Source: Rhizobium sp. WSM4643 (GTDB lineage Bacteria; Pseudomonadota; Alphaproteobacteria; Rhizobiales; Rhizobiaceae). Taken from it: DNA of 64,000 nucleotides. The DNA is taken from positions 806,001 to 870,000 of the forward strand of contig NZ_CP104040.1 of NCBI RefSeq assembly GCF_025152745.1, in the 5' to 3' direction. The notes below the pieces were generated by a model. The model was given only the letters and a program-made list of their open reading frames with translations, was not told the DNA's origin and did no database searches. Positions 8,848 to 17,966 of the stretch are shown in pieces; position 1 is the first letter of the stretch, and each line of letters begins with the position of its first letter. The position numbers and the translations under genes are program-made.

Positions 8848-9492
8848 ATGCCAACGCGCAGCGTGCTTGAATTTGTGGATGTGGAGGGACAACCGCTTAA
8901 TGCGCTTTCCCCGCGAGAACGAATATTAAAGACGGCATCGGACCTGTTTTACCGGTTCAGCATCCACTCTGTCGGGATCGACCGCATCATTGCCGAAAGC
9001 GGCGTGGCGAAGATGACGTTCTACAAACACTTTCCATCGAAGGCCGACCTGATCGCTACCTATTTGCGTTACAAAACGGACACCTGGTTTCAGATGCTCG
9101 CAACCTCGACTGAAAGAGCCGGGCTGTCGCCGCTGGAGCGTGTCCTCGCTATTTTTGACGCGATGGAGGAACCGTTCCGCGCGCCTTCTTTCCGCGGCTG
9201 CCCATTCGTAAAGGGGTTAGCCGAGTTCGGACCGGAGGCCAATTCCCCAGACGTACAAGCGACCATCGCCGGGTATTTCAGGGGCTTGCATGAATTTGTT
9301 GCGTCACTCATCGAGCCCTTGGCATTGAGCAATCCCGAAAGAGCCGTGATCCAGATCCTGTCGCTCTTCCAAGGCGCGATCGTGATCGCACAATCGACGC
9401 GCGATCCTGCTATTGTGGAGGCAAACCGCGATGCAGCCAGAGTGTTGCTGGAAGATGCGTTGATCTCGTCGTCCGAACCCGGAGTTCGTTAG
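8848..9492 (+). CDS. TetR/AcrR family regulator
   Basis: A 214-residue regulator. The N-terminal helix-turn-helix spans about residues 24-70 (RILKTASDLFYRF ... SGVAKMTFYKHFPSKADL). The larger helical C-terminal domain would bind an unknown small ligand. The gene is divergent from the SDR, and palindromes in the shared spacer are likely its binding sites, so autoregulation and repression of the SDR are expected. AGGTGATGGAAG upstream of ATG 8848 is the ribosome site. Confidence 0.92.
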   Translation: MPTRSVLEFVDVEGQPLNALSPRERILKTASDLFYRFSIHSVGIDRIIAESGVAKMTFYKHFPSKADLIATYLRYKTDTWFQMLATSTERAGLSPLERVLAIFDAMEEPFRAPSFRGCPFVKGLAEFGPEANSPDVQATIAGYFRGLHEFVASLIEPLALSNPERAVIQILSLFQGAIVIAQSTRDPAIVEANRDAARVLLEDALISSSEPGVR

Positions 9493-9593
9493 GTGGTGGG
9501 GTAGGCGACCGGCGCCACCATCGCTCGAGGTCGCGGCTTCCCACGTCTCCGCTGGAGTGCGTTGAATCCAATATTCGCAGCAAAGGAAATGTT

Positions 9594-10328
9594 ATGAAGA
9601 TCGGAATTATCGGCGCAGGGAACATCGGCGCGACGCTGGCGCGAAAGCTCGCGGCCGCTGGGCACGAGATCAAGCTTGCCAATTCCAAGGGCCCGGAATC
9701 TATTCGCGAGCTTGCAGCGAAAGTTGGTGCGACGGCAGCGACCAAGCAAGATGCCGTGGCGGGGGTGGATGTTGTGATCCTTTCCGTCCCGTTTTCGGCT
9801 CATCGCGATCTTGCCGATTTATTCGCAAATGTTCCCGAGAACGTCGTTGTCGTAGATACGTCCAATTACTACCCGTTCCGTGACGGAGCGATCGCCGACG
9901 TCGATGGTGGCAAACCGGAAGCGGTCTGGGTCAGCGAGCAGATCAACCGACCGATCGTTAAAGCCTGGAATGCGGTGCTTTCTGCGACGCTCGCGGAAAA
10001 AGGCGTAGACAAGTCGCAACCCGGCCGCATCGCCCTTCCGGTAGCGGGTGATGACCTCGAAAAGAAGTCGATTGTCATGCAACTGGTAGAGGCGACGGGC
10101 TTCGACGCTCTCGATGCCGGGGGTCTCGCGACCTCGTGGCGACAACAGCCAGGCACGCCTGCCTATTGCACGGAACTGTCTGCTGACGAGCTGCAAACGG
10201 CGCTCGAAAAAGCTAATCAGAACCGCTCGGCGGGCAACCGCGACGCCCTGATCAAGGTCTTCATGGACAAAGGCGGCAGCCTTACTCACGATGAAATCGT
10301 AGCCCGAAACCGCGCCGGGTCCGCGTGA
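9594..10328 (+). CDS. NAD(P)-binding oxidoreductase, F420-dependent reductase-like
   Basis: The 244-residue protein opens with GIIGAGNIGATLA, the Rossmann motif of the NADP oxidoreductase coenzyme-F420-dependent family (PF03807). VVDTSNYYPFRDG and KAWNAVLS follow, as in its NADPH-dependent relatives. Rhizobia lack F420, so it probably uses another acceptor. AAAGGAAATGTT before ATG 9594 is a clear ribosome site. It follows the TetR gene by 100 bases and may belong to the same regulon. The substrate is unknown. Confidence 0.88.
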   Translation: MKIGIIGAGNIGATLARKLAAAGHEIKLANSKGPESIRELAAKVGATAATKQDAVAGVDVVILSVPFSAHRDLADLFANVPENVVVVDTSNYYPFRDGAIADVDGGKPEAVWVSEQINRPIVKAWNAVLSATLAEKGVDKSQPGRIALPVAGDDLEKKSIVMQLVEATGFDALDAGGLATSWRQQPGTPAYCTELSADELQTALEKANQNRSAGNRDALIKVFMDKGGSLTHDEIVARNRAGSA

Positions 10329-10396
10329 GCGATAAGGCGACATCATGAAGTCCTCAGACTAATTTCACGCCGTGATGGCGGATGACGGGAGCTCTT

Positions 10397-10783
10397 ATGC
10401 ATAAAGGCAGCTGTCTCTGTGGCACAGTGAAATACGAAGTTCGCGGCGAGCTAGGTGCGGCGATCTATTGCCATTGTTCGCGTTGTCGCAAGGCGACCGC
10501 TACCGCATTCGCCAGCAATGCGCCCGTCGCGACCAGCGACTTCGTCATCATTGAGGGCGAGTCGGCGCTGAAGGCATTCGATTCTTCGCAAGGCGTTCAT
10601 CGCCTCTTCTGTTCCAACTGCGGTTCGCCCATCATCAGTCGCCGCGATGCGGTGCCGGATGTCGTGCGCTTGCGGCTGGGGACGCTCGATACGCCGCTGC
10701 CAGCGCCGCCGAGCGCGCATTACTTCGTCGCCTCGAAGGCCGAGTGGTACGATATACACGACGACTTGCCACAGTTCGCGTAG
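10397..10783 (+). CDS. GFA family zinc protein
   Basis: A protein of about 128 residues with the GFA (glutathione-dependent formaldehyde-activating, PF04828) zinc pattern: Cys6 and Cys8 in CLCG, Cys25, Cys27 and Cys30 in CHCSRC, and a later CSNCG. Members resemble the enzyme that forms S-hydroxymethylglutathione, but most have no proven activity. The start at 10397 has GGGAG eight bases upstream. A second GFA gene lies at 57939. Confidence 0.88.
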   Translation: MHKGSCLCGTVKYEVRGELGAAIYCHCSRCRKATATAFASNAPVATSDFVIIEGESALKAFDSSQGVHRLFCSNCGSPIISRRDAVPDVVRLRLGTLDTPLPAPPSAHYFVASKAEWYDIHDDLPQFA

Positions 10784-10904
10784 CACATCATCGATGCCAG
10801 CACGAAAGCCATCCCCGGTGACGATCTCAGCCAAACCGCGATCTTGAAGAGCGGAATTCCGTTGCCTAAATCAGCGGCACTCACGCCATGAAAGGAGGTA
10901 AACG

Positions 10905-11201
10905 ATGGCACTTGATACTTTTGAACACCCGATTTACGCGCAACGGAAGTACTTCGTGCAAGAGATCGCCGGGCTTGACGATCTTTTTGATTTTCTTGAC
11001 GAATGGCCGGAGGAGAAACGCGATGTCACCTATGAGGTGATGTTGGACGCCTGCCAGAAAGCCGCCAACCGTCAACTTCCCGCGTCGGTCGTCGCGGCGA
11101 ATTTCAGTCGCTTTCTCAGAACGCATGGCAAGCTCGCAGACATAGAAGACGTGCCCCCGCACCTGCGGCGGGTCAGCGATCGAAATGTCTCAGAGATCTA
11201 G
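10905..11201 (+). CDS. DUF982 protein, copy 1
   Basis: A 98-residue DUF982 protein, a family common in multiple copies in rhizobia and without known function. It starts at ATG 10905 behind a strong AAAGGAGGTAAACG ribosome site. It is a near-duplicate of the gene at 38962, differing at about ten residues. The 40-80 bases upstream of both genes are also alike, so the leader was copied with the gene. Confidence 0.88.
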   Translation: MALDTFEHPIYAQRKYFVQEIAGLDDLFDFLDEWPEEKRDVTYEVMLDACQKAANRQLPASVVAANFSRFLRTHGKLADIEDVPPHLRRVSDRNVSEI

Positions 11202-11624
11202 TACCGAAGGTGATAGCCACGGCCCAGGGAGGCCCGAGGGGCGCGCGTCGCCCAGCTCATCCGTCCGGTTGAAAGTAGATGTCCTGGTAGGCGTTCAACG
11301 CCCTGGAGCCATCCGCAATTGCCGAGCGGTTCGACCGGGCTCCCTGCGTTCGCAATGACCACACTTCGAAGACGACGTCGGCGGCTGCCTGCGAAAGCGA
11401 CGCGCTGTTGCGGAGGAAGACCAGCTAGCGAGCCATTGCGCCGGAACCAAAACACGCTCGCTGAGTTCGGCAAAATGAAGTCCTGATGGGACTGGGAAGG
11501 CCTACTGGAAAGGAGGACGCAGGAAGCAGCCGTTGCAAATTTAGGATTCAACTGCCGCATGCCTTTTAGTATGCGGCCCCGATTTTTGCGGTCGACTCTC
11601 TGCTCACCTGAGGAGATTTTGCCG
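11202..11624. other. intergenic stretch, no gene seen
   Basis: About 420 bases without a supported gene. GGAAAGGAGGACG at about 11507-11520 looks like a ribosome site, but no open frame follows. The stretch likely carries the promoter for the GT4/glucosidase pair. Confidence 0.4.
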
Positions 11625-12719
11625 ATGAAGATCGCTCAGATTGCCCCGCTTGCAGAAAGTGTTCCGCCGAAATTATACGGGGGAACCGAGCGGATTGTTT
11701 CGTATCTTACCGAAGAGCTGGTGGCCCAAGGCCACGATGTGACGCTGTTTGCCAGCGGTGATTCCGTTACCGATGCCCGCCTCGTGCCGTGCTCGAACGT
11801 TGCCCTGAGGCTAAATCCCGCCATCAAGGACCACCTGCCGCACCAGATCCTTATGCTTGAGGAAATCCGCAGGCGCGCGCCCGAATTCGATGTCCTGCAT
11901 TTTCATGTCGATCTGCTGCATTTCCCGCTGATCCGACATTTTGCCGACCGCACCGTAACAACGCTGCATGGGCGGCTCGACCTGCCTGATCTCTGGCCTT
12001 TCTACAAGGCGTTTCCGGATATTCCCCTGGTATCGGTCTCCAATGACCAACGCCACCCAATGCCGCCGGTCAACTGGTTGGGGACGGTCTATCACGGCCT
12101 GCCCGCTAGCCTCCTGTCTTTCACGGAAAAGCCGGCGGGCGGTTACCTCGCGTTCCTCGGACGGATCGCTCCGGAGAAGCGGCCTGACCGGGCGATTGAA
12201 ATCGCCGCCAAGGTCGGCATGCCGCTGAAGATCGCCGCCAAGATCGACAATGCCGACAAACATTATTGGGAAACGGCAATTCAGCCGATGGTGATGAGCC
12301 ATCCGAACGTTGAGTTCATCGGCGAGATCAACGATCATCAGAAGGCGGACTTCCTGGGCAATGCCGGCGCGTTGCTTTTCCCGATCGACTGGCCTGAGCC
12401 CTTCGGGCTTGTGATGATCGAGGCGATGGCCTGCGGCACACCGGTTCTGGCCTTCCGCTGCGGCTCGGTCCCGGAGGTGATCGACGACGGGATCTCGGGA
12501 ATTTTGGTCGATACCGTTGCCGAAGCTGTCGAGAACGTCGAATGGGCACTGCAGCTTGATCGACGCAAGGTGCGGGCGAACTTCGAGCGACGCTTTACTG
12601 CGGGACGTATGGCAAGAGACTATCTCGCGGTCTACGGCCAGCTGCACGGATTTTGCGCAAAAGCCGCGCACCGCCGGCGCCCGAACCCTGAGATATCCAT
12701 TGGCCAGGTTGTGGCATAA
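11625..12719 (+). CDS. glycosyltransferase family 4
   Basis: A GT-B fold enzyme of about 364 residues. The N-terminal domain has KLYGGTERIVSYL, a nucleotide-sugar transferase loop. The C-terminal domain has FLGRIAPEKRPDRAIE and the GT4 motif EPFGLVMIEAMACGTPV, with the E-x7-E pair that binds the donor. The start at 11625 has GAGGAG upstream. It lies 15 bases before a debranching-type glycosidase gene, a pairing seen in other alphaproteobacteria and suggestive of alpha-glucan or storage sugar metabolism. Donor and acceptor are unknown. Confidence 0.9.
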   Translation: MKIAQIAPLAESVPPKLYGGTERIVSYLTEELVAQGHDVTLFASGDSVTDARLVPCSNVALRLNPAIKDHLPHQILMLEEIRRRAPEFDVLHFHVDLLHFPLIRHFADRTVTTLHGRLDLPDLWPFYKAFPDIPLVSVSNDQRHPMPPVNWLGTVYHGLPASLLSFTEKPAGGYLAFLGRIAPEKRPDRAIEIAAKVGMPLKIAAKIDNADKHYWETAIQPMVMSHPNVEFIGEINDHQKADFLGNAGALLFPIDWPEPFGLVMIEAMACGTPVLAFRCGSVPEVIDDGISGILVDTVAEAVENVEWALQLDRRKVRANFERRFTAGRMARDYLAVYGQLHGFCAKAAHRRRPNPEISIGQVVA

Positions 12720-12734
12720 AAACCGGAGGCGACA

Positions 12735-14939
12735 ATGACGACATCGGCAGGCGGCAATCCAAATCCCGCCGCAATGAAACAAGTGGCGCCGATAGCGCAG
12801 TTCTTCATTCCCGCTGCCGCGTCGCTGCAGGAACGGCAACCACGTACACTGAAGCATGGCGATACATTCGCGGTCTTCGACCACAATGGCGATGCTCTTT
12901 CCGGACCAGGAAGTCCCGACGGGCTCTTTCACCGCGACACGCGATATCTTTCGCATCTCTACCTGACGCTCGAGGATAGGCGTCCGATGCTGCTGTCGTC
13001 GACATTGCGCGACGACAACGCCACGCTCACCTGCGATCTCACAAACCCGGACTTCCTTGGCAAAGATGGAAAGCTGCGTCTCGAGCATGATCTCATCCAT
13101 ATTCGAAGGACACGCTTTCTATGGGCGGGGCGTTGTTATGAGCGCCTGGCAGTGACGAACTATGACGACAGCGATCATCACCTGCGGATGAAGCTGCAAT
13201 TCTTTTCGGACTTTGCCGACCTCTTCGAAGTGCGAGGCACCGTGCGGGCAAAAAGAGGCCGTAGCCTGCCGGCCGTCATCGAAGATGGAAGCGTCCTTCT
13301 GTCCTATATCGGCCTCGATGGAAAAACACGGACAACCCGCGTCTCGTTCGATCCGGCTCCCGATGAACTCGCACCGGATCTGGCGGTCTACGACCTCCAC
13401 TTGAGCGCGCGCGGCAGTCGCTCGATCTTCATCGAGATCGACTGCGACCGTTCGGACAAGGATCGCCGCGTCAACGGCTTTTTCCTGGCCATGCGCGATG
13501 CTCGACGGGCATTGCGATCGTCGATGGCAAGGACGGCATCGGTCTCGAGTTCCAACCAGATCTTCAATCAGCTTGCGCGGCGAAGCGTGTCCGACCTTTA
13601 CATGTTGATCACCGACACGCCTGAAGGGCCGTACCCTTATGCCGGGACGCCGTGGTTCAGCACGGTGTTCGGCCGCGATGCGATCATCACCGCGCTGCAG
13701 ACGCTCTGGCTGGATCCAGCCATCGCAAAGGGGGTGCTTCGCCATCTCGCCGCCAACCAGGCGACCGAGATCAATCCCGCTTCGGATGCCGAACCCGGCA
13801 AGATCCTCCATGAGGTTCGCTTCGGTGAAATGGCCGAGCTGGGGGAAGTTCCGTTCCGCCGTTACTACGGCAGCGTCGATTCGACCCCGCTGTTTGTCAT
13901 GCTGGCGGGCAGCTACCTGGACCGCACCGGTGACACGGCGACCCTTCATCAGCTTCTGCCGCATATCGAGGCGGCGCTGACCTGGATCGACGAATATGGC
14001 GACCGCGACGATGACGGCTTCGTCGAATACGGGCGCCAGACCTTGGAGGGCTTGATCAACCAGGCCTGGAAGGACAGCCACGATTCGGTCTTTCATGCGG
14101 ACGGGACACTCGCCAAAGGGCCGATCGCGATTGCCGAGGTACAGGCCTATGTCTATGGCGCGTGGCAAGCGGGCGCGGAGATATTCCGCCGGCTCCACCG
14201 GCCCGAGCGCGCGGCGACATTGCTGGCGAAGGCAGAAGCGCTGCGGCGTGCTTTCGACCGCCGTTTCTTCGACGAGGAACTCGGTACGTTCGTGCTGGCG
14301 CTGGACGGAGACAAGCGAGCCTGTCGGGTTCGCTCTTCGAATGCCGGCCATGCTCTCATGACCGGCATTGCCTACCCCGAAAGAGCCGAACAGGTGGTTC
14401 GCACCTTGATGAACGCCTCGTCCTTCTGCGGCTGGGGCATTCGCACCATTCCCGCCACCGAGGCGCGCTACAACCCGATGAGCTACCACAACGGCTCGAT
14501 CTGGCCGCACGACAATAGTCTGATCGCCATGGGGCTTGCGCGCTACGGCTTCAAGGCAGCAGCAGCGCAGATCTTTGAAGGTCTGTTCGCAGCCTCGACC
14601 TATATCGATCTACGCGGGCTTCCCGAGCTGTTCTGCGGTTTTTCCCAACGGCGGTCGCATGGACCGACCTTCTATCCCGTGGCGTGCTCCCCCCAGGCCT
14701 GGGCCGCCTCAGCGCCTTTGTCGTTGCTGCAATCGTGCCTCGGCCTGGATTTCGACCCGAACGCCTCACAGATCAGCTTCAACCAGCCGCGCCTGCCGGC
14801 ATTCCTGGATGAGATCACCCTGCGGCATCTTATGGTTGGCTCCGGATCCGCTGACGTCGCCATTCGCCGATCCGGCCGACAGGTCGTCGTAGACGTCGTG
14901 GGTCGCAAGGGAGATGTACGCGTTCTCACGACCGCTTAG
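12735..14939 (+). CDS. amylo-alpha-1,6-glucosidase / glycogen debranching-type protein
   Basis: A 734-residue protein. The N-terminal beta-rich domain (about 35-245, GDE_N_bis type, with HRDTRYLSHLYL) is followed by an alpha/alpha-six barrel (about 285-700) with AGTPWFSTVFGRDAI, NQAWKDSHDSV and YHNGSIWPHDN, as in bacterial glycogen-debranching enzymes and GH63-like glucosidases. The acidic residues in these loops are likely catalytic. It has no signal peptide, so it acts in the cytoplasm. The ribosome site GGAGGCGACA precedes ATG 12735. It is co-transcribed with the GT4 gene. Confidence 0.92.
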   Translation: MTTSAGGNPNPAAMKQVAPIAQFFIPAAASLQERQPRTLKHGDTFAVFDHNGDALSGPGSPDGLFHRDTRYLSHLYLTLEDRRPMLLSSTLRDDNATLTCDLTNPDFLGKDGKLRLEHDLIHIRRTRFLWAGRCYERLAVTNYDDSDHHLRMKLQFFSDFADLFEVRGTVRAKRGRSLPAVIEDGSVLLSYIGLDGKTRTTRVSFDPAPDELAPDLAVYDLHLSARGSRSIFIEIDCDRSDKDRRVNGFFLAMRDARRALRSSMARTASVSSSNQIFNQLARRSVSDLYMLITDTPEGPYPYAGTPWFSTVFGRDAIITALQTLWLDPAIAKGVLRHLAANQATEINPASDAEPGKILHEVRFGEMAELGEVPFRRYYGSVDSTPLFVMLAGSYLDRTGDTATLHQLLPHIEAALTWIDEYGDRDDDGFVEYGRQTLEGLINQAWKDSHDSVFHADGTLAKGPIAIAEVQAYVYGAWQAGAEIFRRLHRPERAATLLAKAEALRRAFDRRFFDEELGTFVLALDGDKRACRVRSSNAGHALMTGIAYPERAEQVVRTLMNASSFCGWGIRTIPATEARYNPMSYHNGSIWPHDNSLIAMGLARYGFKAAAAQIFEGLFAASTYIDLRGLPELFCGFSQRRSHGPTFYPVACSPQAWAASAPLSLLQSCLGLDFDPNASQISFNQPRLPAFLDEITLRHLMVGSGSADVAIRRSGRQVVVDVVGRKGDVRVLTTA

Positions 14940-15065
14940 TTCGGCAACCTCCGCAGCATCTGCTCGGCGGCCCCACCCAAAGGTGCCCCCTGCGCTTGCG
15001 CACAAATTTGGAACTTAGACGATCGATAGCGGGTTAGTTGATGATCGAAATTTTATGACATTGCC

Positions 15066-15578
15066 TTGTTTGCAGTGAGGAGATGCATTTTGATCCAGTG
15101 TTTGTTGCGGAGCAGCTCTACCGACGTTGCAAAAGCTTCGATATCACAACTTTCGCGGCATAAGAGGCGAGGCAGGTTTCCTCCATTTTGGAAAATAGCT
15201 TTATCGGCGTTTCTATCGCTGTCCCTCGTCTCCTGCACGAACGAGAATGAGCGGTTCGATAAGCAAATGCAGCAGATCCTCTCCTGGAGTGCCAGCGCCG
15301 AAATGATCCTCGATGCCCGCATCGCTAAAAATGTTCCAGAAGGTTTCACCGATCTCGCAGTCGAGAAATGCCAGACGGAGATCTCCGATATCGCATCACA
15401 GCTGCCGCAAACGGCGCGAACCGCCCACGCCAGAGCTGCCGTCGTCATGCTGAATGGATTGATCTCTGCGGCGCATGACGAGATTGGCCATGGCCGCCTT
15501 GAACAGGGGCACCAGCACATCGCCGAGCTCCACCGCTATCAGGCCGAACAGCGTTCGACCCTTGGAGCGGGCGGATGA
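15066..15578 (+). CDS. putative lipoprotein, first gene of the Nramp-like operon
   Basis: A protein of up to 170 residues. A hydrophobic stretch ends in the lipobox-like LSLVSC near residue 57, so the mature part is probably a lipid-anchored periplasmic helical protein of about 115 residues. The start is uncertain: no ATG is in frame, and TTG at 15066 or TTG at 15090 (behind GAGGAG) are options. The stop codon overlaps the start of the transporter gene by four bases. I do not recognise the family. Confidence 0.6.
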   Translation: MFAVRRCILIQCLLRSSSTDVAKASISQLSRHKRRGRFPPFWKIALSAFLSLSLVSCTNENERFDKQMQQILSWSASAEMILDARIAKNVPEGFTDLAVEKCQTEISDIASQLPQTARTAHARAAVVMLNGLISAAHDEIGHGRLEQGHQHIAELHRYQAEQRSTLGAGG

Positions 15579-16792
15579 AAAAGCTGCTTCAGATATCACT
15601 TGGAATCGTAACCAGCGTCGGAGGGTTTATCGAAACCGGTCAGATTGCGACCTCGGCCCAGGCCGGCGCAGCATATGGATTCAGCCTGCTTTGGGCCATT
15701 GCCATTGGTACAGTCTGCCTCATTTTCCTGATCGAAATGTCCGGGCGATTTGCCATCGCCAGCCACCACACCGTTGCGGATGGAATGAGAGAGCGATTTG
15801 GATCGAACTATTTTCTGCTCACGCTGCTGATCGTTTCGATCGTCAATCTTCTCGTCCTGGCGTCGGAGATCGGCGGCGTTACCCTGGCATTGCAGTTCGT
15901 CAGTGGCGTGGACTATCAGTGGTGGGCCTTGCCTGTCGCCTTCATCGTGTGGCTTCTGCTCTGGAAGGGCACGTTCGGCATGATCGAGGACGGCGTCGCT
16001 ATACTGGGCCTGGTAGCGCTGTGCTTCGTGGTCGGGGTATTCGTCATGGATCCGCCCTGGCTGGAGGTGGCCAAAGGTCTGGTGCCGACGCTGCCAGACA
16101 AACAGCCGCTGCACTATGGATTCATTGCCGTCAGCATTCTCGGTGCCGTCATCGCTCCGTTCCTGTTCCTGTTCTACTCGTCAGGCGCAATCGAAGAAAA
16201 ATGGGACAAGAGCTTCTTTGGCGCCAATCGCGTAATCTCGACGCTCGGCATGAGCTTTGGCGCCGTCATCGCAGCCGCAATCTTGATCGTGGCGGCACTC
16301 GCCTACCCGCCGCGCGGCATCACCGACATCGAAGGGTATGACCAAATTGCGCCGATCTTGACTCCGGCTTTGGGCAAATGGGGTTTTTACCTGTTTGCAG
16401 CCTCGCTTGGCATCACCTGCTTGGGCGCCGCGCTGGAAGCTAGCCTTGGTCAGGCCTATCTGGTTGCCCAGGGTTTCGGCTGGAACTGGTCGGAAGACGC
16501 CAAGCCGAGGACCAACCCGGCCTTCTCGCTCGTCTATACAGGTTTCATCGCAGTTGCCTTCATGCCGATCGCGATTGGGGTCGATCCTCTCCAACTCACT
16601 ATTTTTTCGATGGCGATCACGGCCTTGGCCTTGCCCTTTGGCGTGGTTCCGTTTTTGTTTTTGATGAACGATCGGAATTATGTCGGCGATCATGGCAATG
16701 GATGGATCAGTAACACTGCCGTGCTGGTCATCATCGGCCTCTCGTTTATCGTCGCTCTCATAACCATTCCGTTGCAAATATTCGGAGGATGA
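15575..16792 (+). CDS. Nramp-family-like divalent metal transporter with altered metal site
   Basis: A 405-residue protein with about eleven membrane spans that aligns along its length with MntH/Nramp. The TM1 metal motif DPGN is replaced by ETGQ (residues 20-23), and the TM6 MPH motif by APF (194-196). The selectivity methionine is therefore lost, as in Nramp-related magnesium transporters, but the aspartate and asparagine are changed too. It probably moves a divalent cation other than Mn or Fe, perhaps Mg, or has another substrate. It is followed after one base by PRC-barrel genes. Confidence 0.88.
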   Translation: MKKLLQISLGIVTSVGGFIETGQIATSAQAGAAYGFSLLWAIAIGTVCLIFLIEMSGRFAIASHHTVADGMRERFGSNYFLLTLLIVSIVNLLVLASEIGGVTLALQFVSGVDYQWWALPVAFIVWLLLWKGTFGMIEDGVAILGLVALCFVVGVFVMDPPWLEVAKGLVPTLPDKQPLHYGFIAVSILGAVIAPFLFLFYSSGAIEEKWDKSFFGANRVISTLGMSFGAVIAAAILIVAALAYPPRGITDIEGYDQIAPILTPALGKWGFYLFAASLGITCLGAALEASLGQAYLVAQGFGWNWSEDAKPRTNPAFSLVYTGFIAVAFMPIAIGVDPLQLTIFSMAITALALPFGVVPFLFLMNDRNYVGDHGNGWISNTAVLVIIGLSFIVALITIPLQIFGG

Positions 16793-16793
16793 T

Positions 16794-17159
16794 ATGCTTC
16801 TGATCCGCGACGTTCTTGACAAGCAAATGGTTGACAAAGAGCAAAATCGTATCGGTAAGGCAGACGGGATCGTCCTGTCCCTGTCTGATGGGAACGCGCC
16901 CGAGGTCGCGTTCATTGAGATGGGCAGTTTGACACTGTCGCGGCGGCTGGGCCGCCGGCCCCATCGCTGGATGCTTTGGATTCGCAGGGCCGCAGGCGCA
17001 GAGGGTGCGGCCGAGATTTTTCGTGTGCCATGGGCAAAAGTGAGAGACGTGGGTGTCGACATCGAAGTGGACGTGGATCGACGCGTGACGCCGTTGGGGC
17101 GATGCCAGGAATGGCTGGAGCAGCACGTGATCAACCGGATACCGGGAGGGCAATCATGA
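16794..17159 (+). CDS. PRC-barrel-like protein 1
   Basis: A 121-residue soluble protein. The start (LLIRDVLDKQMVDKEQNRIGKADGI) matches the first strands of a PRC-barrel, a small beta-barrel found in RimM, photosynthetic reaction centre H subunit and MgtE-linked proteins. The tail (VPWAKV ... VDVD) completes the fold. It begins one base after the transporter gene, and its stop overlaps the next start as ATGA. PRC-barrel proteins beside Nramp-like transporters suggest a cytoplasmic regulatory partner; this role is inferred. Confidence 0.75.
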   Translation: MLLIRDVLDKQMVDKEQNRIGKADGIVLSLSDGNAPEVAFIEMGSLTLSRRLGRRPHRWMLWIRRAAGAEGAAEIFRVPWAKVRDVGVDIEVDVDRRVTPLGRCQEWLEQHVINRIPGGQS

Positions 17160-17455
17160 AAGAGGTCCAGCTCGAGTTGCTTCTGGGCAAACAGGTCTAC
17201 GACCTTGACGGCAAGCCTGTCGGGCGTGTGGAAGAGGTCAGGGCAGAAGCACGCGGTGAGAATTTTTATGTCATCGAGTATCACCTCGGTGCTTACGGCC
17301 TTTTTGAACGGCTGTCCGCCCTGGCCATTGGCCGCGCCGTTCTGACCGCCCTGGGGGCGGCAGGACCTGGCAGCAAGAAATTGGTACCATGGGACCAGCT
17401 CGACATAAGTGATCCAGAGCATTTGCAGGTGACATGCCGCAAAGCCGCTCTATAG
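17156..17455 (+). CDS. PRC-barrel-like protein 2
   Basis: A 99-residue protein starting at ATG 17156, behind GGGAGGG and overlapping the previous stop. LLGKQVYDLDGKPVGRVEEVR is a clear PRC-barrel start, and KKLVPWDQLDIS is the typical closing strand. A more hydrophobic middle (LSALAIGRAVLTALGA) could contact a membrane partner. It ends the four-gene transporter operon. Two different PRC proteins in tandem may form a heterodimer; that is speculation. Confidence 0.8.
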   Translation: MKEVQLELLLGKQVYDLDGKPVGRVEEVRAEARGENFYVIEYHLGAYGLFERLSALAIGRAVLTALGAAGPGSKKLVPWDQLDISDPEHLQVTCRKAAL

Positions 17456-17966
17456 CCTCTTGGTTGAATCGGTCGGCAATAATCGATTGTAGATTGCGAT
17501 CGCTCTCCCACCAAGACCCTGCGGCAACGTCCGCATCCTGGATCGCGACAAGCCGATCGAGATCGCCGGCGGCTGCTATGGGGTCCCCCGAGCAGGCGTA
17601 CCAGCGGCTGATCGACCGGCCGAATCTGAGGTGGTTCGTCCGGTCGCGCGCCCCGGCAGACCGCATGCCATCGTCGCGCGGTAGCCCAGAAGCTGCCTCC
17701 GGCATTGACACGATCAAGCAGAAGGACGTCAGGCCCGTGGGTCGGTGATCCCGATCGCGGCCAGCCGTGATCCCGATCGCGGCCAGCCGTGATCCCGATC
17801 GCGGTTCAGTCGTGATCTCAAAGTCGTTGTCATGAACGATAAGCCCTGGAAAACCTGAAGCCTTCGCAAACCTGCTCGAAATTGCCTTCATCCCCGACGA
17901 GCCGGGAACCGAACATGCCGCCGTTTGTTTTCACAGCGCATAAGCTGAGCACGTCGGAGCGAGCAC
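17456..17966. other. intergenic stretch with degenerate sequence and a tandem repeat
   Basis: No intact gene is seen. A tandem repeat lies at 17745-17820. Short reverse-strand frames give protein-like fragments that I cannot assign. About 17830-17885 resembles 19885-19920 (shared CCTTCGC.AACCTGCTC), so this DNA has been copied or recombined. Confidence 0.45.
17745..17820. repeat. 22-base tandem repeat
   Basis: Three copies of a 22-base unit beginning GTGATCCCGATCGCGG lie at 17745-17766, 17767-17788 and 17789-17810 (the last diverged at its end), with a partial fourth. Each contains the short palindrome CCGATCGCGG region. No function is evident. Confidence 0.8.

Noticed and set aside
11811..13100. 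Reverse open frame of 429 codons across the GT4 and glucosidase genes
   Set aside because: It is antisense to two well-supported enzymes and shows no recognisable motif.
13119..14510. Reverse open frame of 463 codons inside the debranching enzyme gene
   Set aside because: High GC leaves antisense frames open. The forward enzyme matches its family along its full length.
17745..17820. Possible CRISPR array
   Set aside because: The copies are directly adjacent without spacers and no cas gene is present.
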